DNA of 64,000 nucleotides from DAIDHZ01 sp035480255 (GTDB lineage Bacteria > Chlamydiota > Chlamydiia > Chlamydiales > SM23-39): positions 40,920 to 104,919 of the forward strand of contig CAZVXF010000001.1 of assembly GCA_964630875.1 (NCBI GenBank), given 5' to 3'. The position numbers and the translations under genes are program-made. Every line of letters begins with the position of its first letter. Within the stretch, counting starts at the first letter, position 1. Under the pieces are notes generated by a model. The model had not been told where the DNA came from. It saw nothing but the letters and a program-made list of their open reading frames with translations, and ran no database searches. Below are positions 9,334 to 16,711 of the stretch, piece after piece.

Positions 9334-9612
9334 CTAGCTACCTGTGAAATGCACTTTGAGATACCCTTCCGGGACGACTCCTAGATCACGCATGAGAATC
9401 ATTTCAATCCAAGCCGGATCATCTTGAGAGGCAATTTTCAATTCCAGATACTCTTTTTCGAGGGTTGCTAAACACTTTGCTTTTTCCATTTCTTGAAGAA
9501 GAGCCGTGTATTCGCTATAGATATTGCGTTTTTTTTTCACAGCTTTTGAATAGATAAAGCTTGTGACCAAACAAAATGCGAAAACAAAAAACCAGCGCTT
9601 ACAAAATGTCAT
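9334..9612 (-). CDS. Small bitopic coiled-coil protein, FtsB/DivIC-like
   Basis: The product is 92 residues: a short basic N-terminus, one transmembrane helix (about residues 8-24), a coiled coil (about 30-65), then a compact tail with DDPAWIEMILMRDLGVVPEGY. That tail matches the pattern seen in FtsB/DivIC divisome proteins (D-P-x-[WY]-I-E, then L-G-hydrophobic-V near the end). I chose the ATG at 9612 because longer reading would run deep into the divergent ruvB gene. It sits one base upstream of the CNNM pair in the same direction. The assignment is by topology and tail motif only; I would call it FtsB-like rather than FtsB. Confidence 0.62.
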   Translation of the reverse strand: MTFCKRWFFVFAFCLVTSFIYSKAVKKKRNIYSEYTALLQEMEKAKCLATLEKEYLELKIASQDDPAWIEMILMRDLGVVPEGYLKVHFTGS

Positions 9613-9697
9613 ACAATCAGAATTCGAATCACCTTGGGTATAACTTAAATATAGCCGCAGAAATCGTTTCTTGCTACATTTTTCAATAAATACGAAT

Positions 9698-10693
9698 ATG
9701 TCAAATTCTTTCATCGAATCATCTTGGGCAAAACCAGACACTCCTTTTGAAGCGCCCTTGCGTCCACAGACCTTACATGAATTTGTAGGACAAGACGCTG
9801 TTTGTGAACGACTTGAGATTTTTATTGGAGCAGCTCTAGAAAGAGGCGAAGCTGTAGGCCACACAATTTTTTCCGGCCCCCCCGGTCTTGGGAAAACAAC
9901 TCTTGCTCATATCATTGCGAAATCGATGCAAACGCAACTGGTAGTGACATCTGGACCTGCAATCGAAAAACCGGGAGATTTGGCAGGACTTTTAACCAAT
10001 CTAAAACAAGGCGACATTCTCTTCATTGACGAAATCCATCGTCTCAGTAAGGTGGCAGAAGAATATTTGTACTCTGCGATGGAAGATTTTTCACTCGATT
10101 TGATGATTGATTCAGGACCGAATGCTCGAAGTGTTCAGGTAAAACTAAATCCATTTACATTAGTTGGTGCCACGACACGTTTGGGATTACTCAGCGCTCC
10201 AATGCGTTCTCGCTTTTTAATCTCTCTTCGATTAGACTACTATGATCCACTCACTTTGAAAAAGATTGTGCAAAGAACTGCATCTCTTTTGAAGCTAAAT
10301 TTGACAGATGATGCAATGATGCAAGTGGCTGGACGCTCGCGAGGGACTCCGAGAATTGCCAATAATCTGATCCGTTGGGTCCGCGATGTCGCTCAAACAA
10401 AAAAAATAACTCAAGTAGATCAAGAAGTTGCAAAAAAAGCGCTTGAAATGCTCGCAATTGATGAATTAGGCCTTGACGAAATGGACAAAAAAATCCTAAG
10501 CGTTATTATTGATCATCATGAAGGAGGTCCTGTTGGGCTGAATAGTTTGGCCGCAGGCATTGGTGAAGAAGCGCATACGCTGGAAGAAGTCTATGAACCC
10601 TTCTTAGTCATGCAAGGATTTATTAAACGTACCCCGAGAGGGCGTGAGGCAACATCACTTGCCTACAAATATATGAAAGGAGCAAACCCGTGA
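9698..10693 (+). CDS. ruvB: Holliday junction branch migration ATPase RuvB
   Basis: The product is a 331-residue AAA+ motor that, with RuvA, drives branch migration of Holliday junctions. Walker A is GPPGLGKTT, Walker B is LFIDEIHR, sensor 1 lies in LVGATTRLG, and the arginine-finger region is in LSAPMRSRF. The C-terminal winged helix ends with QGFIKRTPRGREAT. The start is set at the ATG at 9698; a TTG at 9671 would add nine unlikely residues. The stop overlaps the next gene by GTGA, coupling it to spoIID. No ruvA or ruvC is visible in the window. Confidence 0.97.
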   Translation: MSNSFIESSWAKPDTPFEAPLRPQTLHEFVGQDAVCERLEIFIGAALERGEAVGHTIFSGPPGLGKTTLAHIIAKSMQTQLVVTSGPAIEKPGDLAGLLTNLKQGDILFIDEIHRLSKVAEEYLYSAMEDFSLDLMIDSGPNARSVQVKLNPFTLVGATTRLGLLSAPMRSRFLISLRLDYYDPLTLKKIVQRTASLLKLNLTDDAMMQVAGRSRGTPRIANNLIRWVRDVAQTKKITQVDQEVAKKALEMLAIDELGLDEMDKKILSVIIDHHEGGPVGLNSLAAGIGEEAHTLEEVYEPFLVMQGFIKRTPRGREATSLAYKYMKGANP

Positions 10694-11865
10694 AAAAATG
10701 GATATACTCAATCTTTAGCTTAGTGCTAATGAATGTGAGCTACGCCGAGCTAACGCAGTTCGCAGAGCCAACAACCCCAAAAAACATTCAAATCTTGCTC
10801 GAAAAAGACGCATCTGAAGTCTTATTGGAAGTCAAAGGGCCCTATTATTTGCTGAACCCTCATGACGGAACGCGGATTTCTTCAGGTCTTCTCGGCAAAA
10901 GATTTATTGTTCGAGAGCTTGATAACGGATTAAAATGGGGTGAAGAATTTCCAGGAATTCACCAATTCTATATCAAACCAAGGTCCTCTGAAACGACGAT
11001 CTTTGTAAATGGTATCCAATATTCGGGAGGAATTGCTGTTTATGGGGTTGCTGGAATGATCCATATTGTGAATGATCTCGACATCGAATCTTATGTTAAA
11101 TCATCCCTCACTTCACAATTTCCAACACCACTTGAACCAGAAGTCTTTTCTGCGCTCGCCATTCTTTTACGCACAGATGCCTACTATCATGCATCGAAAA
11201 ACGCTTCTTACTTCTGGCATGTAGCCGCATCAGATACTGGATATCTTGGTTGCGCCCTTGTTGTTCCTGATTCTTTAGCTGAGAAAGCAGTCGATTCAAC
11301 AAAACATCTCATCTTAGTTCACCCAACTGGTGGCCATAATCTTCCTTTTGCAACCACTTGGACCGAGCATAGCGCTGGAAAGACAGCGAGTTACGAAACC
11401 ATGTTTAGAAAAGATGTTGCAGCGCCTGAACAAGGTGTAGAAGCTCCACATGCTGCTTTATCGAGACTTGAATCCAAATGGAGCTATAAAATATCCAAAA
11501 AAAGTTTCGCAAACCTCTTGGATTTAAGTACGACTCAGAACGTTGAAACGTTTATGGACCCATCTTCAAATAAAGTGTATGGAATCCGCGTAAAAGATGG
11601 TAAGGATTCACATGATCTCGACTTCTTTGCCGCACAAGCACTTCTAGGAAAGGCCAATCTGATTAGTTCTGACTTTACTGTATCAGTCAAAGATGATTTT
11701 GTCGTCTTTTCAGGATATGGAAAAGGTCATGGTGTTGGCCTTTGTCTTTATTCTGCTTCAGCTTTGGCCCAGAATGGTGAAAACGCTGTAAAAATTCTCT
11801 CTAAATTTTTCCCAGAGACATATCTTTACAATGTCAATGCCAACCCGACACGGTCGTTGAAATAA
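10690..11865 (+). CDS. SpoIID/LytB-domain peptidoglycan hydrolase
   Basis: The product is 391 residues with a Sec signal peptide (about 1-19, ending NVSYA) and a SpoIID domain. The domain shows the conserved stretches DIESYVKSSLTSQFP, ALAILLRTDAYYHA and the C-terminal GKGHGVGLCLYSASALAQNG. SpoIID proteins are lytic transglycosylases that cut denuded glycan strands. SpoIID homologues in Chlamydiales have been reported to act at the division septum, where these bacteria make only a narrow peptidoglycan ring. The GTG start overlaps the ruvB stop, as in other chlamydiae by my recollection. A periplasmic location is inferred from the signal peptide. Confidence 0.9.
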   Translation: MKKWIYSIFSLVLMNVSYAELTQFAEPTTPKNIQILLEKDASEVLLEVKGPYYLLNPHDGTRISSGLLGKRFIVRELDNGLKWGEEFPGIHQFYIKPRSSETTIFVNGIQYSGGIAVYGVAGMIHIVNDLDIESYVKSSLTSQFPTPLEPEVFSALAILLRTDAYYHASKNASYFWHVAASDTGYLGCALVVPDSLAEKAVDSTKHLILVHPTGGHNLPFATTWTEHSAGKTASYETMFRKDVAAPEQGVEAPHAALSRLESKWSYKISKKSFANLLDLSTTQNVETFMDPSSNKVYGIRVKDGKDSHDLDFFAAQALLGKANLISSDFTVSVKDDFVVFSGYGKGHGVGLCLYSASALAQNGENAVKILSKFFPETYLYNVNANPTRSLK

Positions 11866-11885
11866 ACAACCGTGTGTGGTAAGAT
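11857..11885 (+). promoter_or_regulatory. Promoter of the SRP RNA gene
   Basis: A sigma70/sigma66-type promoter can be read: -35 TTGAAA at 11857-11862, a 17-base spacer, and -10 TAAGAT at 11880-11885. The expected start, 7-9 bases downstream, coincides with the first paired base of ffs. The -35 box overlaps the last codons and stop of spoIID. Confidence 0.75.
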
Positions 11886-11893
11886 CTCCTCTT

Positions 11894-11991
11894 CACCGGG
11901 GAACTTATAGAATGAGCAATCCGAACCAGGTCAGGGTCGGAAGACAGCAGCCTTAAGGAAACTGTCTCATGCTATAAGACCCTCTCCGGTG
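11894..11991 (+). ncRNA. ffs: Signal recognition particle RNA, small bacterial (4.5S) type
   Basis: A single long hairpin of about 98 nucleotides carries the SRP apical motif: AGGTCAGGGTCGGAAG on the 5' side, with the GGAA-type tetraloop, then CAGCAGCC on the 3' side. The stem arms pair at the base (CACCGG with CCGGTG), in the middle (CTTATAG with CTATAAG) and below the bulges (ATGAG with CTCAT). This RNA partners with Ffh to target membrane proteins. It has its own promoter directly upstream, and its 3' end lies six bases from the end of the convergent mazG gene. Confidence 0.95.
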
Positions 11992-11997
11992 TTTTCC

Positions 11998-12597
11998 TCA
12001 AACACCTGTTACTTTCGATTTACAAAGACGCCGTAAAGCTGTTTCAGCGTCAAATCCAGCAGTCTCTGCCTCTTCCACCAGTTGCCAAATTTTTTCTGCC
12101 AACTCTTCTTCACTTTTCAAATTCGTCTCCTTCTTTTGAGCCAATTTTTTTCGTCTTAATTTAGAGACGATTTTTTGTGCTGTAGAAAGAGAAGGTAAGG
12201 TCGAAGGAATCCCTTCAAAAAGAGAGACTCTCCCCTCTTTCATCTTGATTTCTTCCCAGTTGCGCATGACATCTTCACTGCCAGAAACTTTCGTCTCTCC
12301 GAAAATATGCGGATGACGGCGAATCAATTTTTCTGTAATTGCCAGCAAAGCATCATGGAGAGAAAATAGGCCCTCTTTTTCTGCCAATTTAGAAACAAAA
12401 ACAGCCGTATAAAAAAAGTCACCCAATTCTTCTTTCATTTTATTTGCATCGAGCGAATCGATCGCATCGACAAGCTCATGCGCTTCTTCCAGAAGATAGG
12501 GTTGTAAAGAACGTAAAGTTTGCTCCTGATCCCATGGACAGCCATTCGGTCCAAGCAATCGATTCGCAACATCAATAAGTTTATTAAAAGCATCCAT
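11998..12597 (-). CDS. mazG: MazG nucleoside triphosphate pyrophosphohydrolase
   Basis: The 199-residue enzyme hydrolyses (d)NTPs to monophosphates and is thought to clean up abnormal nucleotides. It has the MazG core: CPWDQEQTLRSLQPYLLEE, then ELGDFFYTAVF with the EELxD metal ligands, and RRHPHIFG before the linker. The C-terminal part is much shorter and more Lys-rich than in E. coli MazG (263 residues), which suggests a single full MazG domain with a degenerate second half. An upstream TTG at 12630 would add eleven residues; I prefer the ATG at 12597 because homologues begin near MDAFNKL. It is convergent with ffs. Confidence 0.92.
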   Translation of the reverse strand: MDAFNKLIDVANRLLGPNGCPWDQEQTLRSLQPYLLEEAHELVDAIDSLDANKMKEELGDFFYTAVFVSKLAEKEGLFSLHDALLAITEKLIRRHPHIFGETKVSGSEDVMRNWEEIKMKEGRVSLFEGIPSTLPSLSTAQKIVSKLRRKKLAQKKETNLKSEEELAEKIWQLVEEAETAGFDAETALRRLCKSKVTGV

Positions 12598-12707
12598 CCT
12601 AACAAATTTACCAAAGAAAAGATTAAACAACCTGAAAAAAATTTCTTACAAAATGATCTTGCTAAATAATTACAAACCTCTCTACAGGTAAAATTAAGAG
12701 GTGAATA

Positions 12708-12854
12708 ATGGCTATTATTCGGAAATTACTATTAGTTGCAATTGCATTAGGATTTGCATTTGTGATTCATTCATGTAATGACCCACATCATAAATCTATG
12801 CTTGCTGAGTATCGCACAAAAGACAAACACGAAAGACATCACAATCGCTGGTAA
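12708..12854 (+). CDS. Small lipoprotein, 48 residues
   Basis: An open frame starts at an ATG with a good ribosome binding site (AAGAGGTG). The product begins MAIIRKLLLVAIA, has a hydrophobic signal and a Cys at residue 23 in IHSC (not a perfect lipobox), and ends in a His-rich tail HERHHNRW. Its closest visible relative is the gene at 15419, which shares the N-terminal pattern RKLLL..A..FAFVI..C and the terminal RHH.RW. It marks the left edge of the accessory pocket. Function is unknown. Attachment to the outer membrane or periplasm is inferred from the signal only. Confidence 0.65.
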   Translation: MAIIRKLLLVAIALGFAFVIHSCNDPHHKSMLAEYRTKDKHERHHNRW

Positions 12855-12973
12855 TGGGTGTAAACAAAAGTGTTGAGACAAAAAAATCTTGACGATTGAT
12901 TCGGAAAAGATAGCCATTCGTCACAGATCATTCTCATGACATATTAATCAGTCTGTTTTTTTTCGGTGCAGCT

Positions 12974-14077
12974 TCAAAAAGGCCACTCTAATGGAGAATA
13001 TCGAGATAAAGCCTCTTGCTCATTTTTTTCGTTGTTTAATACTTGTCCCAAAACAGATAACGCTGTTCCGCCGGCTCCAACTACAGCAGTCGCTTTTAAA
13101 AGTCCTAAACCGGCAGCGGCAGGTCCAACAGCGCCGATTCCCCCTACCAACGCCAAACTACTGAAGATCGTGCCAAATATTCCAACACAGCTGGTCGCGG
13201 TAACGGCTTCTTGCTTTACCCTGGAACCTAACCCCATATATAACCTCGGAGTTTCGGAACTCCAAGCAGTTATTTTCTCTGCGACATTTATATTTGCCAA
13301 TTTCAATACATATCTAGCCCATTTTATGCAGTTAAAGCGAACATTTAAGGCCTTAGATCGATCAAAATCAACATCGTCTTCATGTGTCAGTACAGCTACA
13401 AAACGATATTTTCTGCGAGAAGGATCTAGTTCACACCTCTTTTGCTCGTCGATAGCATCCATCATTTTTTTGATCACAGGTTTTGGTCTTGTGAATGTTT
13501 CTCCTCGCGGGAAATTTTCAGGGAGACAGTCTTCTAAAGATTTATAAGTGTTAAAGCTTACGTGAGCTGTTCCACTCTTACCTGCCTCAACTAAATGTGC
13601 TTTATCTAATCGATGACATCCATTTTCGATCGATTCAATGATGATGGCCGCATGACCTCCCCATGTAAGAGGGTTCCATGAACTCCTACCGCCGCCGTCT
13701 ACCAAAGTAACGCACCAATTATCCTCGTCAATACGAACATCGCTACACACTCTACTTGTGCTAGAGACTAGTTTTGCACCTGAAGAAGTGGCATTGAAAG
13801 ACACTCCTTTCGAGGTCACTTCGGGTTGCAGCCTGGATAGATGCTCGATGGCGGCCTCTATCGGTTTTCCTTTTGGAATAGGAATAGGAATGTTATCGTA
13901 ACCATCTATCACAGCAGTCCCATTTAATACTCTGGATCTCAAATTATTATCTGATCGAATCACTTGCACGTCACGTCCCGAACGGAGCCAACTGTTATTT
14001 TCCCTCCAAGAACAAACAATCTCATTCTGAACTTGCGTAGGCGCGTTGTGTCCAAAAATTCCACTAATTAAGCTCAT
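12974..14077 (-). CDS. Unknown 367-residue protein, possible permuted papain-fold (NlpC/P60- or LRAT-like) effector
   Basis: I do not recognise the family. The start at 14077 has an AGGAGA ribosome binding site. Two regions together resemble circularly permuted papain-like enzymes: TWGGHAAIIIESIENGCHRLDKAHLVE (about residues 139-165, given here as positions with key His in GGHAAI and CHR) and FNCIKWARYVLKLANI (about 255-270, with the candidate nucleophile Cys before IKWA). The C-terminal 75 residues contain a long Gly/Ala-rich hydrophobic stretch (about 295-345), suggesting membrane association. No Sec signal is present. It lies in a low-density pocket with a small partner gene 72 bases upstream on the same strand, consistent with a lineage-specific secreted protein. 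The catalytic reading is inference. Confidence 0.6.
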   Translation of the reverse strand: MSLISGIFGHNAPTQVQNEIVCSWRENNSWLRSGRDVQVIRSDNNLRSRVLNGTAVIDGYDNIPIPIPKGKPIEAAIEHLSRLQPEVTSKGVSFNATSSGAKLVSSTSRVCSDVRIDEDNWCVTLVDGGGRSSWNPLTWGGHAAIIIESIENGCHRLDKAHLVEAGKSGTAHVSFNTYKSLEDCLPENFPRGETFTRPKPVIKKMMDAIDEQKRCELDPSRRKYRFVAVLTHEDDVDFDRSKALNVRFNCIKWARYVLKLANINVAEKITAWSSETPRLYMGLGSRVKQEAVTATSCVGIFGTIFSSLALVGGIGAVGPAAAGLGLLKATAVVGAGGTALSVLGQVLNNEKNEQEALSRYSPLEWPF

Positions 14078-14149
14078 CTTAGTCTCCTGCGTTGTCAGTT
14101 AATTTTTCTAGAGAATTTTTTACAATTAATTCAGAAAATTATAGAGAAA

Positions 14150-14428
14150 CTAACACTTGTTACAGTGATCATCTATTACTATTGCCTGCTCTGCGCTTTT
14201 CTGGATGCCAGCCGCAGCTGCTGCTGTGCAAAGATCAATTACTGGATGGACGATCTCCTTCGAACCTTGTGAGCATATCATCTCAGCCCCAACTTTTAAT
14301 GCTCTATTGGCTACAGTACAGGTTGCATCTATGCATACATCAGAGGCAGCTTTTAGCGCTTCTTTTCTTTCAATTGGGCTACCCCAATCGACAACTACAG
14401 ATTTCCCTTGAGAATTTGCAACGGTCAT
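14150..14428 (-). CDS. Small Cys-containing protein of unknown function
   Basis: The product is 92 residues starting MTVANSQGKSVVV. The ATG at 14428 has a clear AGGAGA ribosome binding site, very like that of the 367-residue gene downstream on the same strand; upstream in-frame starts lack one. The sequence is Ala-rich and helical with six cysteines, including DVCIDATC and the terminal DHCNKC. There is no signal peptide. It may be a partner of the downstream gene (72-base gap, same orientation). I recognise no family. Confidence 0.5.
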   Translation of the reverse strand: MTVANSQGKSVVVDWGSPIERKEALKAASDVCIDATCTVANRALKVGAEMICSQGSKEIVHPVIDLCTAAAAAGIQKSAEQAIVIDDHCNKC

Positions 14429-14561
14429 ATCGTCTCCTATTGTGAAGTTGTTTATGTTCCGGATAGTTAATCCGAATCTCCCCTGAAGGCAATTTTGAGT
14501 TTTAAGCAAAAACCCTGTCAAGAAGAAGAACAGTTGTATCAAAAGAATTTTTTAATCGCAA

Positions 14562-15099
14562 TGAATTACTCTAGTTCTCAACTTTTCCGAGAGGAAAATC
14601 GATAAGCAATAATGCCGATCCGTACGAAACGGGCGAATATATTTTAGCTCTATCTAATGCAGCAGCAATCCTTGGAAAGCAGAGCACCTATATCTTGTGG
14701 GGTATAGACGATTCAAGTCATGAGATTATCGGTACAACTTTTCGACCCAAACAAATGAAAGTAAAAGGGCAAGAGTTAGAAAGTTGGCTGACCTTTCATC
14801 TTGACCCTCAAATAGACCTTCGCATCCGCGAAGGTGAGGTTGATGACAAACATATAGTCCTGTTTGAATTTGCTCCTGCATCACATCGTCCGATTCGTTT
14901 TCACGGTACAGAATATGTCCGAATAGGCAGTTATAAGAAGAAACTCCACGACTGTCCGGAAAAAGAAAGAGAACTTTGGCGTAGATTGGAACAGACTGTT
15001 TTTGAAAAAGGATTGGCCATCAAAAGCGTGGTAGAAGAACGTATTTTCTCTTTGCTGGATTGTCCAGCTTATTTTCAACAAACGAAGCTTTCTTACTGA
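14562..15099 (+). pseudogene. Remnant of an AlbA_2 (Schlafen AAA_4-like) ATP-binding/DNA-binding protein
   Basis: From about 14615 onward the reading NNADPYETGEYILALSNAAA, then WGIDDSSHEIIGT, FRPKQMK, PIRFHGTEYVRIGSYKKKL and EKERELWRRLE is the N-terminal AlbA_2 domain of a family usually about 450-550 residues long. Here the start (MNYSSSQLFREENR, 14562-14606) is in a different frame and hits a stop, so a frameshift separates it from the rest. The frame then stops at 15099 just after the LDCPAYFQQ block, where the full protein would continue. Both ends are therefore broken. The intact stretch of about 150 codons might still be read, but no good start exists. Confidence 0.7.
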
Positions 15100-15418
15100 T
15101 ATAACCCTTTGATTATCAACAAAAATTAATTGTACACGACCTACTAAAACAGATAGGCTAATTTATGCTAAGCATCTTATAATGAGGTTGTCAGAATTGT
15201 GCATGAATTGTGATGACCAGGAGAAGACGCTGTTTCTCGAAAGAATACGGTAAAAAGACAAGGTTTGAGGAGCTAAATATTACTTTTGTAGATGCCGCAC
15301 ATCTCATTGCTAAAGTCAATTAATGGGAAAAAAGAGACAAGGCAATCCAAGAAAAGGCTGGTAAAAGATTTATTGAGTATAAACATACCATCACTTAAAC
15401 TGTTTGCGGACATAAGTG
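15100..15418. other. Degenerate intergenic stretch with short broken reading frames
   Basis: About 320 bases between the AlbA_2 remnant and the second small lipoprotein contain no gene I can support. One short frame (about 15213-15320) reads MTRRRRCFSKEYGKK, then FEELNITFVDAAHLIA, before a stop; the same frame continues with a plausible helical segment (KRDKAIQEKAGKRFIEYK) until 15399. This looks like the decayed end of a gene rather than random sequence, but I cannot name it. Confidence 0.35.
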
Positions 15419-15592
15419 ATGAATATCGTCAGAAAACTACTCCTTGCGACATTTGCTATCTCGTTTGCTTTTGTGATTGTGACTTGCAAAGAGACAAATC
15501 AGGCTCCATCTTATAAAATCCCTGCCTATCCGAACGAAGAATTGATTCAAGAAGAACCAAGAATGAGAGAACGGCACCATTGTCGTTGGTAA
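15419..15592 (+). CDS. Small lipoprotein, 57 residues, paralogue of the one at 12708
   Basis: The product begins MNIVRKLLLATFAISFAF, has a hydrophobic signal and a Cys at residue 23 (VIVTC), a Pro/Tyr-rich middle, and a C-terminal RERHHCRW. It aligns with the 48-residue protein at 12708 in the signal peptide and in the terminal RHH.RW, so the two are duplicates that have diverged in the middle. They flank the accessory pocket in the same orientation. No strong ribosome binding site is visible (GTGATG context), so start confidence is moderate. Confidence 0.6.
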   Translation: MNIVRKLLLATFAISFAFVIVTCKETNQAPSYKIPAYPNEELIQEEPRMRERHHCRW

Positions 15593-15653
15593 AAAACAAT
15601 TGAGATAAAATCACTATCAGATTAAAGTTTCTTTTCACTCTTTGAGGATTATT

Positions 15654-16682
15654 ATGAAAAAGTTCGTGCTGCCATTTATTTATGTATCCTTCATTTTCTC
15701 AAGCGACAGCGCCCCGCAAACAATGGATGATTTTTTGGTCGCAAATGAGCCAGTAACTTTTATCAGTGATCAAAATGCAACTGACTTCTCTTCAATCAAT
15801 GCAATTGCAAGCGAAGAATTCAATCAGCCTTCACCTATTCTAGAATCAAACGCTAAAAGACCATTGCTGGCTGCAAGCCTATCGGCCATTTTTCCAGGTC
15901 TTGGACAAATGTACATCGGTGATATGAAATCTGCAGGAATCATGGCTGGAAGCGCCGCTGGAAGCGTAGCCGGCATTTTCGCGTCTGTAGAACATGAGGA
16001 CGAATTTAATGAAAATATTCTTGTTCCATGCACTATTTCTTACTCAACAAATCTGTTCTACAGTGTCTATTCTGCATATAGAGATGCTCGCTTTACAAAT
16101 GGGATCACAAACTACTCTTTTCGAATGCCGACGGAACAGCTGAGAGATTTAACCTATGCTCCTTTTCAACTAAGCATTTTAAAAAAACCAGAAGTGTGGG
16201 GAAGCATTATTGGTGCTGTTTTGATTGCAAAAGCGATTGGTTATTTGGCTTACCCAAAAAAAGGAGAGATAAAAATAGCAGCCTCTACATCTCCCTTATC
16301 TCCTGCGATTATGCCGGTTCTTTCTCTTCCAATAGCCGTCGGTGAAGAAAGTTTTTTTAGAGGTTTTTTGCAGTCAGCTATTTCTGAAAATTTGAATCCT
16401 ATGGCAGGTCTTGCTATCTCTTCTTTAGCTTTTGGCGCGGCTCACATTCCAAATGCACAGGCCTTAGAAAAAGAACATCAATGGCGCTATTATAGTTTTA
16501 GTCTTCCTTTAATCACAGCTCTAGGCGCTTATTGCGGTTGGATGACACAGCAAAACCATTCACTCAAGGAGAGTGTCGCTCTTCATATGTGGTATGATTT
16601 TATCCTCTTCTCAATTGACGCAATGACCACTGAGAAAGCATCGATTGGACCTAAACAGTACGCGATTTCGATCCCTTTCTAA
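15654..16682 (+). CDS. CPBP-family intramembrane metalloprotease with N-terminal exported region
   Basis: The product is 342 residues. The ATG at 15654 follows a GAGG ribosome binding site with six-base spacing. A signal peptide (about 1-20) leads into an acidic linker, then two hydrophobic segments in RPLLAASLSAIFPGLGQMYIGD (given as about residues 65-86, a DUF5683-like start) and a C-terminal CPBP core. The core shows GEESFFRGFLQ (Glu-Glu and Arg), SLAFGAAHIP (His) and a final HMWYDF. The N-terminal GQMYIGD unit fused to CPBP is unusual. The function is unknown; it may process membrane-anchored peptides. It stands alone, convergent with the heptosyltransferase-like gene. Confidence 0.82.
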   Translation: MKKFVLPFIYVSFIFSSDSAPQTMDDFLVANEPVTFISDQNATDFSSINAIASEEFNQPSPILESNAKRPLLAASLSAIFPGLGQMYIGDMKSAGIMAGSAAGSVAGIFASVEHEDEFNENILVPCTISYSTNLFYSVYSAYRDARFTNGITNYSFRMPTEQLRDLTYAPFQLSILKKPEVWGSIIGAVLIAKAIGYLAYPKKGEIKIAASTSPLSPAIMPVLSLPIAVGEESFFRGFLQSAISENLNPMAGLAISSLAFGAAHIPNAQALEKEHQWRYYSFSLPLITALGAYCGWMTQQNHSLKESVALHMWYDFILFSIDAMTTEKASIGPKQYAISIPF

Positions 16683-16711
16683 CCAAAACATGAATGCTCT
16701 CTTACGAAGAC

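Noticed and set aside
9613..9864. N-terminal extension of the small FtsB-like gene (176-residue reading)
   Set aside because: It would overlap the first 160 bases of ruvB on the other strand, and the extension has the irregular composition of an antisense reading; the ATG at 9612 fits the topology.
12966..13547. 193-residue plus-strand reading frame opposite the 367-residue gene
   Set aside because: It is antisense to a gene with a good ribosome binding site and coherent hydrophobic and motif structure; its own Pro/Ala/Ser composition mirrors the opposite strand.
14092..14445. Plus-strand frames over the 92-residue gene
   Set aside because: No ribosome binding site and antisense composition; the minus-strand gene has an AGGAGA site.
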